From Pseudomonas sp. LD120 (lineage in GTDB: Bacteria > Pseudomonadota > Gammaproteobacteria > Pseudomonadales > Pseudomonadaceae), in the NCBI RefSeq assembly GCF_009861525.1, contig NZ_WVHL01000005.1, positions 186,001-250,000 of the forward strand: a DNA stretch of 64,000 bases. The letters are read 5' to 3'. A program made the position numbers and the translations under genes. Positions 38,098 to 46,900 of this stretch are shown here, one piece after another (within the stretch, counting starts at the first letter, position 1; each line of letters starts with the position of its first letter). Below the pieces are notes generated by a model. That model made no database searches, was not told the DNA's origin, and worked only from the letters and a program-made list of their open reading frames with translations.

Positions 38098-38934
38098 TCA
38101 GCCGCGCTTGGCGTAGCCCTTGCCGTAGTGTTTTTCCATCCGGGCCTGGATCAGTTCCAGGCCGATGGACAGCAGCCAGTAGATCAGCGCCGCGGTGCTG
38201 AGCATTTCGATGTAGCGATAGCTGGAGCGGCCGTAGGACTGGGCCAGGAACATCACTTCCCAGACGCCCATCACCGAGATCAGCGACGAGTCCTTGAGCA
38301 TTGAGATGAACTGGTTGGTGGCCGGTGGGATGATGGTGCGCATGGCCTGGGGCAGGGTCACCTGCCAGAAGATCACGCTGTCGCTCATGCCCAGGGCCAG
38401 GGCCGCCTGGCGTTGGCCGTGGGGTACGCCGAGGATGCCGGCACGGAAAATCTCGCTGAGGTAGGCGCCATAGTTCAGCGACAGGGCGATGATCCCGGCG
38501 GTGATGGCGCCGGGCACCAGCCCCAATTGCGGCAGGCCGAGGTAGATCAGCAGGATCTGGATCAGCAGCGGCGTGCCGCGAAAGAACGAGGCGTAGAAGC
38601 TGGCGATGCCGAAGGCCACGGCGCTGGACGAGAGTCGCGCCAGGGCGGTGACAAAGCCCAGCAGCGACGAGGCGACGATGGAGCAGGCGCAGAGGAACAG
38701 GGTCAGCGCCGCGCCCTGGAGAAAGCCGCTGGGGGACAGGTGCAGGCCCAGCAGGTTCGGCAGTTTGTCGAGGATGATCGAGAACTTCAGGTCGAAGCTC
38801 AGGAAAAAGCTGGTGAACAGACCCAGCAGCGCCGCCCAGGTCAGGTACAGGCGGGTGCGAAAGCCCAGCAGGCGCTTGAGCAGCGGTTCAGCCACCGGTT
38901 GCGGTGGCTGCGGCGGTGGCGTGTAAGCAGTCAT
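38098..38934 (-). CDS. Polar amino-acid-type ABC transporter permease
   Basis: A 278-residue inner-membrane permease of the His/Glu/Gln family. A proline-rich cytoplasmic N-terminus (residues 1-30) precedes helices; ASFYASFFRGTPLLIQILLIYLGL and NYGAYLSEIFRAGILGVPHGQRQAALALGMS form the conserved EAA coupling loop region. ATG 38934 overlaps the binding-protein stop (ATGA). No ATPase gene is adjacent in the window. Its divergent neighbour mmuM suggests S-methylmethionine or another sulfur amino acid as substrate. Confidence 0.88.
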   Translation of the reverse strand: MTAYTPPPQPPQPVAEPLLKRLLGFRTRLYLTWAALLGLFTSFFLSFDLKFSIILDKLPNLLGLHLSPSGFLQGAALTLFLCACSIVASSLLGFVTALARLSSSAVAFGIASFYASFFRGTPLLIQILLIYLGLPQLGLVPGAITAGIIALSLNYGAYLSEIFRAGILGVPHGQRQAALALGMSDSVIFWQVTLPQAMRTIIPPATNQFISMLKDSSLISVMGVWEVMFLAQSYGRSSYRYIEMLSTAALIYWLLSIGLELIQARMEKHYGKGYAKRG

Positions 38935-39752
38935 TGGCTGATGTCGGCGCCGATCCATTTCTGCGAGAGCTGGCTCAGGGTGCCGTCCTGCTTCAGTTGG
39001 GCGAAGACCTCACGCACCTTGGCATTCCACTGGGCATCGCCTTTCTCGATGGCCACCGAGTTAGGTTCGGCGTACAGCGGTTCGCCGGCCAGCTTGAAGC
39101 GCGCGTCCTGGGTCAGCCGGGGCTGAGCGGTGACCAGGTTGGTGAGGATCGCATCCAGGCGCACGCCCGGGCCCAGGCCCAAGTCCTGGAAGGCCACGTT
39201 GTCGGTGTCGTAGGGGGCGATCTGCACATTCTCGAAGGGGTATTGCAGCTGGTTGTCTTCAGCGCCTTCGATCACCAGGCTCTTGTTCAGGTAGCTCTCG
39301 TAGCTGGAGGCGGCGGTGAGGCCGACCTTCTTGTCGCTCAGGTCCTTGGCGTTGTGGATACGATCATCCTTGGCATTGACCACGATCACCGCCGGCGAAG
39401 CGTAGTACTGCACCGGAAAGTCGAACACCTCGGCGCGGGCCTTGCTCGGGGTCATGGAGCAGATGCAGATGTCGTAGCGACCGGCCCAGCGTCCGGCGGC
39501 GATCACGTCCCAGGACGGGGTTTCCAGGCGCAGCTTGACCCCGAGCTTGTCGGCCACGGCTTTGGCCACATCGACGTCGAAGCCGTCCAGCTGGTTCTGC
39601 TCATTGAGGAAGGAGAAGGGCGGGTAGCTTTCCATCAGCACCCCCACCAGCTCTTTTTTCTGTTCGATACGTTCCAGAGTGGCACCGGCGAAAGCCTGGG
39701 AAGAGGCAGCCAGAAGGGTCAGGCCGAGGGCTAGCAGCGGTTTGAATGTCAT
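38931..39752 (-). CDS. Amino-acid ABC transporter binding protein
   Basis: A 273-residue periplasmic protein of solute-binding family 3 with a signal peptide (1-22, cut near AFA-G). VGVLMESYPPFSFLNEQNQLDGFDVDVAKAVADKLG is the family opening, SMTPSKARAEVFDFPVQYYA the middle motif and VGLTAASSYESYL the hinge. It captures its ligand for the coupled permease. Divergent transcription from mmuM points to methylated sulfur amino acids, which is inference. Confidence 0.88.
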   Translation of the reverse strand: MTFKPLLALGLTLLAASSQAFAGATLERIEQKKELVGVLMESYPPFSFLNEQNQLDGFDVDVAKAVADKLGVKLRLETPSWDVIAAGRWAGRYDICICSMTPSKARAEVFDFPVQYYASPAVIVVNAKDDRIHNAKDLSDKKVGLTAASSYESYLNKSLVIEGAEDNQLQYPFENVQIAPYDTDNVAFQDLGLGPGVRLDAILTNLVTAQPRLTQDARFKLAGEPLYAEPNSVAIEKGDAQWNAKVREVFAQLKQDGTLSQLSQKWIGADISQ

Positions 39753-39846
39753 CGCAATCCTGACTGAAAAAAGTTGTTATTAACGGAATGGTGCGTATTT
39801 AATAGTTATAAGAACGACTCTGATAGTGAGTTATTTTCATAAGCAT

Positions 39847-40761
39847 ATGAGTAAAAAGCATATGGGCGCAGGCAATACGGTAATTCTGGACGGCGGTATG
39901 GGGCGTGAACTGCAACGTCGCGGGGCGCCGTTCCGGCAGCCTGAGTGGTCGGCGCTGGCTCTGAGCGAAGCGCCGCAAGCGGTGGAAGCGGTGCACGCGG
40001 CCTATATCGACAGCGGTGCCGACGTGATCACCAGCAACAGCTACGCGGTGGTGCCGTTTCATATCGGTGAAGCGCGTTTTGCCGCTGAAGGCCAAGCCCT
40101 GGCGGCGCTGGCTGGCGAACTGGCACGCCGCGCCGTGCAAGCCTCGGGCAAGCCGGTGCGGGTGGCGGGCTCGTTGCCGCCACTGTTTGGTTCCTATCGC
40201 CCCGACCTGTTCGATGCGTCCCGGGTCGAGGAGCTCCTGAGCCCGCTGGTTCAGGGCCTGGCGCCCTTTGTCGACCTGTGGCTGGCGGAGACCCAAAGCT
40301 CGATCATCGAGGCGCGGGCGATTCACGCCGGCTTGCCCAAGGACGGCAAGCCGTTCTGGCTGTCCTTCACCCTGAAGGATGAAGACGTCGATGAAGTACC
40401 GCGCCTGCGTTCCGGCGAGCCGGTGACTGACGCGGCGGCGGTGGCGGCGCAACTGGGCGTGCAGACCCTGCTGTTCAACTGCAGCCAGCCGGAAGTGATT
40501 GGTGCGGCGGTGGATGCGGCCCGTGAAACCTTTGAGCGCCTGGGCGCGTCGATCAACATCGGGGTGTACGCCAACGCCTTCCCGCCGCAGCCCGAGGACG
40601 CCACCGCCAACGACGGCCTGTGCCCGCTGCGTGAGGACCTCGACCCGCCGGGCTACCTGCAATGGGTGACGGACTGGCAGCGGCGCGGTGCCAGCCATGT
40701 GGGCGGTTGCTGCGGCATCGGGCCTGAGCATATTGCGGTGCTGGCGCAGAAGCTGGGCTGA
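39847..40761 (+). CDS. mmuM: Homocysteine S-methyltransferase
   Basis: A 304-residue Pfam S-methyl_trans enzyme that moves a methyl group from S-methylmethionine (or similar) to homocysteine, giving methionine. NTVILDGGMGRELQRRG opens the barrel. The zinc cysteines are in LFNCSQPE and GGCCGIGPEHI. The start is unclear: GTG 39826, ATG 39847 and ATG 39862 are all in frame with poor ribosome sites, and AAGCATATG is repeated at both ATGs. It faces the ABC binding protein and permease, forming a likely uptake-and-use pair. Confidence 0.88.
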   Translation: MSKKHMGAGNTVILDGGMGRELQRRGAPFRQPEWSALALSEAPQAVEAVHAAYIDSGADVITSNSYAVVPFHIGEARFAAEGQALAALAGELARRAVQASGKPVRVAGSLPPLFGSYRPDLFDASRVEELLSPLVQGLAPFVDLWLAETQSSIIEARAIHAGLPKDGKPFWLSFTLKDEDVDEVPRLRSGEPVTDAAAVAAQLGVQTLLFNCSQPEVIGAAVDAARETFERLGASINIGVYANAFPPQPEDATANDGLCPLREDLDPPGYLQWVTDWQRRGASHVGGCCGIGPEHIAVLAQKLG

Positions 40762-40763
40762 CC

Positions 40764-40882
40764 CTGTAGCCGCTGGCGCAGGCTGCGCCAAGGTCCGCAG
40801 GACCTTCCGCGGCCTTCAACGGCGGCGCCCACTGCGTCGGAGTGCCGCCTGGCTCGATCGCAGCCTGCGGCAGCGGCTACAG
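40764..40882. repeat. 119-bp element with 24-bp terminal inverted repeats
   Basis: Bases 40764-40787 and 40859-40882 are inverted copies with one mismatch in 24. The left part shares its core with 13809-13857. It lies two bases after the mmuM stop, between convergent genes. Confidence 0.75.
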
Positions 40883-40913
40883 GTCTTCTACCAGGCCGGG
40901 TTCACCGCCCCCT

Positions 40914-40938
40914 TGTAGGCGCCGGCTTGCCGGCGAAA
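40914..40938. repeat. REP sequence
   Basis: GTAGGCGCCGGCTTGCCGGC followed by GAAAA is the classic Pseudomonas REP core, just beyond the stop of the GNAT gene. Confidence 0.7.
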
Positions 40939-40945
40939 ACCACGG

Positions 40946-41617
40946 TTACCCGCGACACTCCGCCAGCGACTTGAGCTGCCCCGCGCCGCTCTGGTTCTCA
41001 TCGCTGAGCCATTGTTCGAACCCCTTGGCAATCACCGGCCATTCCCCGTCCAGGATCGAGAACCACGCGGTATCGCGGTTCTGTCCCTTGGCCACCATGT
41101 GCTGGCGAAACACCCCCTCGAAGCTGAAGCCCAAACGCTCGGCGGCATAGCGCGAGCGGGCATTGGCGTTGTTGCACTTCCATTCCAGTCGCCGGTAGCC
41201 CAGGGTGAAGGCTTCCCTGGCCAGCAGGTACACCGCCTCGGTGCTTTTGGGCGAGCGCTGCATCGGCGCGCCGAAGGTGACGTGGCCGATCTCGATGCGG
41301 CCCTGGGCCGGGACGATGGACATCAGGCTGATGAGGCCCTGGGCCTGGCCACTGGCGCGGTCGATCACGGTGAAGAAATACGGATCACTGGCAAGGGCGT
41401 GATTGCCGAGCCAGGCATCGAACGCCGGGCGCTCGGGGAAGGGGCCGTAAGGCAGGTAGTTCCACAGCACGGGGTCGGCACCGGGGCCTTGCAGCACCTG
41501 GAACAGCTCATCGCCATGGCGCGCCGGGTCGAGCCTTTCCAAGCGGATGAAGCGCCCTTCAAGCAGGGTGGCCGAAGGGGCGGGAACGCCTTTCCAATCG
41601 GCGAGAGAAATCGACAT
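40946..41617 (-). CDS. GNAT N-acetyltransferase (RimJ-like)
   Basis: A 223-residue acetyltransferase of the RimJ/RimL/YjcK-like group: LEGRFIRLERLDPARHGDELF opens the fold, IEIGHVTFGAPMQRSPKSTEAVYLLAREAFTLGYRRLEWKCNNANARSRYAAERLGFSFEGVFRQHM holds the acetyl-CoA-binding helix and the final motif. The acceptor is unknown. ATG 41617 has AAGGAG nine bases upstream; earlier starts run into the next gene. It follows the second GNAT gene by 19 bases and should share its transcript. Confidence 0.88.
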   Translation of the reverse strand: MSISLADWKGVPAPSATLLEGRFIRLERLDPARHGDELFQVLQGPGADPVLWNYLPYGPFPERPAFDAWLGNHALASDPYFFTVIDRASGQAQGLISLMSIVPAQGRIEIGHVTFGAPMQRSPKSTEAVYLLAREAFTLGYRRLEWKCNNANARSRYAAERLGFSFEGVFRQHMVAKGQNRDTAWFSILDGEWPVIAKGFEQWLSDENQSGAGQLKSLAECRG

Positions 41618-41636
41618 GCAGTGGCTCCTTGAGGGT

Positions 41637-42083
41637 TCAGAGGGGTTTGCGGAACTGGATAAAGCCCGGACGCTCGGCAATGCGTTCATACAACTGGATG
41701 GCCGTGGCATTGGTTTCGTGGGTCAGCCAGTGCACCTTGGCGCAGCCGTCCTGTTTCGCCCGGGCGTAGACGAACTCGATCAGCTGACGGCCGACACCGG
41801 TACCGCGCAGGTCCGGAGTCACCAGCAGGTCTTGCAGGTAGCAGGCATTCTCGATGCTCCAGTTGGAGCGGTGGTAGATGAAATGCACCAGGCCCACGGC
41901 GCGCTTGCCGTCCCAGGCCAGGGCGGCGTGGGTCGGTTCGCTGGGGTCGAGAAAACGCTGCCAGGTGCTCTGGGTCACGGCGTCCGCCAGTTCGGTTTCG
42001 TAGAAGCGCAGGTAGGCCTGCCACAGGGGCAGCCAGGCGCCGTGGTCGGCGGCGGTAACGGGGCGGATCTGGATCTGGCTCAT
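41637..42083 (-). CDS. GNAT N-acetyltransferase
   Basis: A 148-residue single-domain acetyltransferase. IQIRPVTAADHGAWLPLWQAYLRFYE is the start, CYLQDLLVTPDLRGTGVGRQLIEFVYARAK the acetyl-CoA pyrophosphate loop, and HWLTHETNATAIQLYERI the final helix; this layout is common in diamine- or amino-acid-type acetyltransferases. It precedes the RimJ-like gene on the same strand and follows the PaiB-like gene by 46 bases, so the three may form one operon. Confidence 0.88.
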   Translation of the reverse strand: MSQIQIRPVTAADHGAWLPLWQAYLRFYETELADAVTQSTWQRFLDPSEPTHAALAWDGKRAVGLVHFIYHRSNWSIENACYLQDLLVTPDLRGTGVGRQLIEFVYARAKQDGCAKVHWLTHETNATAIQLYERIAERPGFIQFRKPL

Positions 42084-42129
42084 GAAGGTTCCTTTATTGT
42101 TCTGTACGAATAACGTTCTGTAGGAAAAC

Positions 42130-42753
42130 CTAACCCATCAGCCGGGACAATTGCTGGTCGCGCAGGTCGGCGCTGGCCGCCAGCCCCTCACGCACCCCGG
42201 CGATATCCTCGGCGTTGCGGTTCTGACTGAGTTTGCGCTTGCCTTCCAGGCGGTGGATCGGCAGGGCAAAGCCGACAATCGCCCGTAGCATGCCGTCGAG
42301 GTAGTCGGCCGGGGCGTCAGTCACGTTCCACGGCTGGGGGCGTCCGGCTTCGTGACGCTGGGTCAGGCCTTCGACCACGTTCAACAGGCGCTGCGGGTCG
42401 GTGAATACATCGGGCTGGCCATAGGCGTGCACTGCCACATAGTTCCAGGTGGGCACCACTTTGCCGTGCGCATTTTTGCTCGGGTAGAACGATGGACTGA
42501 CGTAGGCATCCTCGCCGGTGAAAATCACCAACGCCTCGGCGCCGCAGGCCAGCTCCGCGCACTGCGGATTGGCCTTGGCCAGGTGCCCATAGAGCGTGCC
42601 ATTGGCACCTTGCCCGGGGTCCAGCAGCAGCGGCAGGTGACTGGCCTGCAAGCCCAGGGCGCCCCAGGTCACCAGGGTCGCCAGGCGGCAGTCCTGGATC
42701 ACCCCATGCAGGCGAGGGAGGTCTTCATCGATGAAAGCGCGAGGTTGGTACAT
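42130..42753 (-). CDS. FMN-binding PaiB-type protein
   Basis: A 207-residue protein of the PaiB family (split-barrel FMN-binding fold). MYQPRAFIDEDLPRLHGVIQDCRLATLVT, SHLPLLLD, YGHLAKANPQ, DAYVSPSFYPSKNAHGKVVPTWNYVAVHAYG and KRKLSQNRNAEDIAGV are all family signatures. B. subtilis PaiB is a putative repressor of protease genes; the biochemical role is uncertain. It diverges from the MocR-type regulator gene, which may control it. Confidence 0.9.
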   Translation of the reverse strand: MYQPRAFIDEDLPRLHGVIQDCRLATLVTWGALGLQASHLPLLLDPGQGANGTLYGHLAKANPQCAELACGAEALVIFTGEDAYVSPSFYPSKNAHGKVVPTWNYVAVHAYGQPDVFTDPQRLLNVVEGLTQRHEAGRPQPWNVTDAPADYLDGMLRAIVGFALPIHRLEGKRKLSQNRNAEDIAGVREGLAASADLRDQQLSRLMG

Positions 42754-42857
42754 GGAAAAAATCCTTGGCGAGAGGCGTCATCCTAGGCAGGCTAATGGTC
42801 TGTTGTAAGAGCCATTATCGACCTATTTCATGGGGCCAATTCACGGGGTACACCGCG

Positions 42858-44408
42858 ATGAACAGTGCTTTGCCTCCGCTGTCTTTCAACCCCGCGGGCA
42901 TCGAGCTGGACCGCCGCCAGGGGCTCAGTCGCCAGTTGTATCAGGCCTTGCGGCTGCGGGTGCTGGATGGGCGCCTGGCCAGTGGTACGCGCCTGCCGGC
43001 CAGTCGTGATCTGGCCGCCGCCCTGGGAATTTCCCGCAACAGCGTGGTTCGCGCCTACGACCAGTTGTACGCCGAGGGGTTTATCGAAGGCCGGGTCGGC
43101 GATGGCACCTATGTGGCTCAGTTACCCGAAACCCGACGCCCGTCCAAAAAACTATCCACAAAAGTATCCACAGGGTTTTCAACAGCCTTACCCACAGGTT
43201 TATCCACAAATTCGTCCGCTATACCTGGGATTGCATCCAGTAAAGTTATCCACAGCAGCGCCGTGCAGCGCTTGCAAAAGCATCATTTGAGCACCCCGCC
43301 CAGCGGTCCACCGCGGGCGTTCCGAGTGGGCGTACCGGCGTTCGATCTGTTTCCGTTTGAGGTCTGGGCCAAGCTGAATGCGGCCTTCTGGCGCAGGCCG
43401 GACTTGCGTCAGCTGTGCTATGGCGACTCTGCCGGCGATCCGCGCTTGCGCAGCATGATTGCCGCTTACCTGCGCAGTGCCCGGGGGCTGGCCTGCAGCG
43501 CTGAACAAATTGTGATCACCAGTGGCGCGCAACAGGGCATCAGCCTTTGTGCACAGTTGCTGGTGGAGCCCGGCGACACCGTAGCGGTGGAAAACCCCGG
43601 TTATCGCGCGGCCGGTCATGCCTTCGCCGTGGCCGGTGCGCGATTGCACGGCGTGGCGGTGGACCAGGAGGGTCTCGACTGTCGTCAGTTGGAGCAACTG
43701 GAGCATTGCCGTTTGGCCTATGTCACGCCGTCGCACCAGTACCCCACCGGGGTCACCATGAGTCTGGCCCGACGCCTGGAGCTGCTGGCCTGGGCTGAGC
43801 GCAGCCAGGGCTGGATCGTCGAGGACGACTACGACGGCGAGTACCGCTATAGCGGCGCCCCGCTGGCGCCCCTGGCGGCCCTGGATCAGCAGGGGCGGGT
43901 GATCTATGTCGGCACCTTCGGCAAGGTGGCGTTTCCGGCGTTGCGTCTGGGCTATCTGGTGCTGCCGCCACATCTGGTGCAGGCCTTTGCCCAGCGCCGG
44001 GCGGTGGACGTGCGTCATTCCGAGGTCAGTACTCAGGCGGTGATGGCCGAGTTCATGGCCGCTGGGCACTTCCAGCGGCACATCCGGCGCATGCGGCGGG
44101 CAGCCCTGAGTCGACGCAATAGGTTGTTGGCCGGCTGGCCGCCGGCAATCGACGGGGTCGGGCCGCTGCCTGGGGTGGCGGCGGGGCTGCATCTGAGCGT
44201 GGCGGTGGACAGCCTGGCCCGGGAACAGGCGTTGCTGGCCCAGGCGGCCGCTGTCGATGTTGAAATCACGGGATTGAGCGGCTACTGGCTGCCGCAAACC
44301 AGCGTGCCCGAGGATCGGCGAGCCGGGCTGGTGTTGGGCTTTGCCGCCGTGCCCGAGGCGGCTATCGAGTCTGCTCTGAGCCGTCTGCGTCAGGCCTGGC
44401 AGGTTTGA
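42858..44408 (+). CDS. MocR/PdxR-type GntR-aminotransferase regulator
   Basis: A 516-residue fusion of a GntR winged HTH (about 15-85: LSRQLYQALRLRVLDGRLASGTRLPASRDLAAALGISRNSVVRAYDQL) and a type I aminotransferase domain that binds PLP (about 150-510; NPGYRAAGHAF, YVTPSHQYPTG, EDDYDGEYRY, and the PLP lysine in YVGTFGKVAFP). The linker, residues about 98-118, is five four-residue units of the form x-L-S-T, encoded by DNA that resembles DnaA boxes. It diverges from the PaiB-like gene. The effector is unknown; ATG 42858 is clear. Confidence 0.9.
   Translation: MNSALPPLSFNPAGIELDRRQGLSRQLYQALRLRVLDGRLASGTRLPASRDLAAALGISRNSVVRAYDQLYAEGFIEGRVGDGTYVAQLPETRRPSKKLSTKVSTGFSTALPTGLSTNSSAIPGIASSKVIHSSAVQRLQKHHLSTPPSGPPRAFRVGVPAFDLFPFEVWAKLNAAFWRRPDLRQLCYGDSAGDPRLRSMIAAYLRSARGLACSAEQIVITSGAQQGISLCAQLLVEPGDTVAVENPGYRAAGHAFAVAGARLHGVAVDQEGLDCRQLEQLEHCRLAYVTPSHQYPTGVTMSLARRLELLAWAERSQGWIVEDDYDGEYRYSGAPLAPLAALDQQGRVIYVGTFGKVAFPALRLGYLVLPPHLVQAFAQRRAVDVRHSEVSTQAVMAEFMAAGHFQRHIRRMRRAALSRRNRLLAGWPPAIDGVGPLPGVAAGLHLSVAVDSLAREQALLAQAAAVDVEITGLSGYWLPQTSVPEDRRAGLVLGFAAVPEAAIESALSRLRQAWQV
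43149..43254 (+). repeat. 12-bp minisatellite of DnaA-box-like units in the MocR linker
   Basis: Five tandem 12-base units run from 43149 to 43208 (last nine bases near TTATCCACA). Exact TTATCCACA occurs at 43200-43208 and, outside the tandem, at 43246-43254; one-mismatch copies are at 43152, 43164 and 43188. All have the same orientation. Confidence 0.85.
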
Positions 44409-44448
44409 CCGGGTATACTCGCGGCCATTTCCCTGTCCGAGTATTGTC

Positions 44449-45660
44449 ATGACCCAGACCCTTCGCGCCGCGCCGCAACGTTCGTTCGGTGCGCCTGTGC
44501 TGGCTTTCCTGCTATTGGTGGCCGGCGCCTTGTTCCTGCAGACCCAGATGGGCGCGCGGCAGGTGCTGCTGTTGCTGTTGGGCGCCGCCCTGGGGCTGAC
44601 TCTCTATCACGCGGCGTTTGGTTTCACCTCGGCCTGGCGGGTGTTTATTCGTGATCGGCGTGGCGCCGGCCTGCGGGCGCAGATGGTCATGCTGGCCTTG
44701 GCGGTGCTGTTGTTCTTCCCGGCGCTGGGCGCTGGCAGCCTGTTTGGTCAGCCTGTGGTGGGGCTGGTGGCGCCGGCGGGTGTTTCGGTGATCTTCGGCG
44801 CCTTCATCTTCGGTATCGGCATGCAACTGGGTGGTGGCTGCGCCTCGGGGACTTTGTTCACGGTGGGCGGCGGCAATGCGCGGATGCTGGTGACCCTGAC
44901 GTTCTTTATCTGCGGTTCGCTGATTGCCACTCATCATGTCGACTGGTGGTTCGCCCTGCCGTCGCTGCCACCGATTTCCATCGTCCAGAGCTTCGGCGTG
45001 GGCCCGGCCCTGGGGTTGAGTTTGTGCCTGTTCGCGCTGATCGCCTTGCTCACCTTGACCCTGGAAAAGCGGCGTTACGGCGCGCTCGAAGCGCCCGTGA
45101 GCCACTCGCATCAGGGCTGGCGACGCATGCTGCGCGGTCCTTGGCCGTTGATCTGGGGCGCGTTGGCCCTGGCTCTGCTGAACTTCGCCACGCTGGCCCT
45201 GGCCGGTCGGCCGTGGGGCGTCACCTCGGCGTTTGCCTTGTGGGGCGCGAAAGTCGCCAGTGGGTTGGGGGTGGACGTGAGCAGTTGGCTGTTCTGGCAG
45301 AGCGCGTCCAATGCCAAGGCCCTGGCAGCGCCGGTGTGGCAGGACATCACCAGCGTCATGGATATCGGCATCGTCTTGGGGGCGTTGCTGGCGGCGGGAC
45401 TGGCGGGGCGTTTCGCACCGAGCCTGAAGATTCCCCCGCGCTCGCTGGTGGCGGCGGTGATCGGTGGCCTGATGCTGGGTTATGGCTCGCGCCTGGCCTA
45501 TGGCTGCAACATCGGCGCCTACTTCAGCGGCATCGCCTCTGGCAGCCTGCACGGGTGGCTTTGGCTGGTGGCGGCGTTCATCGGCAATGGCGTGGGGGTG
45601 CGCCTGCGGCCCTGGTTCTTTGCCGAAGAACGCACCCCCCAAGGCCTCAGCGGTTGCTGA
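44449..45660 (+). CDS. YeeE/YedE-family transporter
   Basis: A 403-residue inner-membrane protein with about ten helices and two sulfur-transport repeats: IFGIGMQLGGGCASGTLFTVGGGN in the first half and GYGSRLAYGCNIGAYFSGIASG in the second. The conserved cysteines in GGGCASG and YGCNIG match thiosulfate/sulfur-compound channels of the TsuA type. A TATACT box lies about 35 bases before ATG 44449. It is convergent with the polyamine binding protein gene. Confidence 0.88.
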   Translation: MTQTLRAAPQRSFGAPVLAFLLLVAGALFLQTQMGARQVLLLLLGAALGLTLYHAAFGFTSAWRVFIRDRRGAGLRAQMVMLALAVLLFFPALGAGSLFGQPVVGLVAPAGVSVIFGAFIFGIGMQLGGGCASGTLFTVGGGNARMLVTLTFFICGSLIATHHVDWWFALPSLPPISIVQSFGVGPALGLSLCLFALIALLTLTLEKRRYGALEAPVSHSHQGWRRMLRGPWPLIWGALALALLNFATLALAGRPWGVTSAFALWGAKVASGLGVDVSSWLFWQSASNAKALAAPVWQDITSVMDIGIVLGALLAAGLAGRFAPSLKIPPRSLVAAVIGGLMLGYGSRLAYGCNIGAYFSGIASGSLHGWLWLVAAFIGNGVGVRLRPWFFAEERTPQGLSGC

Positions 45661-45753
45661 CCGGGTATCGACTGAGCGGTCAATGGTCCGTTGGCGGCTG
45701 TTGCACTGAGTGTCTTGTGGCCAAGGGCGCGGGCTCACGTGCCGCAAGCGGGT

Positions 45754-45779
45754 CCGGGAGCCGTTGGGGCGGTTCCCGG
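45754..45779. terminator. Hairpin between convergent genes
   Basis: Arms CCGGGAGCCG and CGGTTCCCGG (one G-T pair) with a six-base loop, located just past the stop of the polyamine-binding-protein gene. Confidence 0.55.
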
Positions 45780-45787
45780 TGGGGGCA

Positions 45788-46888
45788 TCAGGTGCCGGAC
45801 TTGATCTTGGTCCAGGCCCGGGTCCTGGCGCGTTCGGCGGCCCGTGGCAGGGGTTGCAGCGTATACAGGGTGCCCATGGCCGCCTGGGTGGGGTAGAGGT
45901 TGGGGTTATTGCGGATCGCCGGGTCCACCCGCTCGGTGGCGTCCTTGTTCGGGTTGGGGTAGCCGACAAAGTCGCTGATTGGGGCAATCACCTGGGGCTG
46001 CAACAAGTAGTTGATGAAGGTGTAGGCATCTTGCGGGTTCTTCGCGCCCTTGGGGATTGCCAGCATGTCGAACCAGATCGGCGCGCCTTCCTTGGGCAAG
46101 CGCATGTCCACGCTCACGCCGTTCTTGGCTTCCTTGGCGCGGTTGGCGGCCTGGGAGAAGCTTCCCGAGTAACCCACGGCCACGCAGATGTCGCCGTTGG
46201 CGATGTCGGCCATGTACTTGGATGAATGGAAGTAGGTGATGTACGGCCGGATCTTCATCAGCAGCGCTTCAGCTTTCTCGTAATCCGCCGGCTTCTTGCT
46301 GTTGGGGTCCAGGCCCTGGTGCTGCAGGGCCAGGGGCAGGATTTCCGACGGCGAGTCCAGCAGGGCCACGCCGCACTGCTTGAGCTTGCTGATGTTCTCT
46401 TCCTTGAAGATCAGGTCCCAGCTGTCCACCGGGGCCTTGTCGCCGAGGGCGGCCTTGACCTTGTCCGGGTTGAAGCCGATCAGGATGGTGCCGTACATGT
46501 AGGGCACGGCGAATTTGTTGCCCGGGTCGTTGGCCTCGATCAGCTTCATCAGCTTGGGGTCCAGGTGGTTCCAGTTGGGCAGCTTGCTGCGGTCCAGGGG
46601 CTGGAACACCCCGGCCTCGATCTGCTTGGCCAGGAACACGTTGGACGGCACCACCACGTCATACCCGGAGTTACCGGTGAGCAGCTTGGCTTCCAGGGCT
46701 TCGTTGGTGTCGAAGATGTCGTAGACCAGCTTCACTTCGCGGTTCTGGGCCTTGAAGTCTTCCAGGGCCTTGGGGGTGATGTAGTCGAACCAGTTGTACA
46801 CCCGCAGGGTGCGTTCCTCGGCATGGGCGGCGCTGCCCAGCAAGGTGGCGCACAGCGCCGGAGCGATAACACGTTGGAGTCTTTTCAT
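45788..46888 (-). CDS. Polyamine ABC transporter binding protein (PotF/SpuD type)
   Basis: A 366-residue periplasmic protein with a signal peptide (1-23, cut AHA-E). TLRVYNWFDYITPKALEDFKAQ, YDVVVPSNVFLAKQIEAGVFQPLDRSKLPNWNHL and VAVGYSGSF are characteristic of putrescine/spermidine binding proteins. It follows the acetylpolyamine amidohydrolase gene by 12 bases on the same strand. No permease or ATPase is adjacent, so it must use membrane parts encoded elsewhere. Acetylated polyamines are the likely ligands by context. Confidence 0.9.
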   Translation of the reverse strand: MKRLQRVIAPALCATLLGSAAHAEERTLRVYNWFDYITPKALEDFKAQNREVKLVYDIFDTNEALEAKLLTGNSGYDVVVPSNVFLAKQIEAGVFQPLDRSKLPNWNHLDPKLMKLIEANDPGNKFAVPYMYGTILIGFNPDKVKAALGDKAPVDSWDLIFKEENISKLKQCGVALLDSPSEILPLALQHQGLDPNSKKPADYEKAEALLMKIRPYITYFHSSKYMADIANGDICVAVGYSGSFSQAANRAKEAKNGVSVDMRLPKEGAPIWFDMLAIPKGAKNPQDAYTFINYLLQPQVIAPISDFVGYPNPNKDATERVDPAIRNNPNLYPTQAAMGTLYTLQPLPRAAERARTRAWTKIKSGT

Positions 46889-46900
46889 CAGGCGAGTCCC

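Noticed and set aside
43149..43254. Replication origin
   Set aside because: Despite DnaA-box-like words there is no dnaA, dnaN or gyrB, no AT-rich unwinding region, and the sequence is coding.
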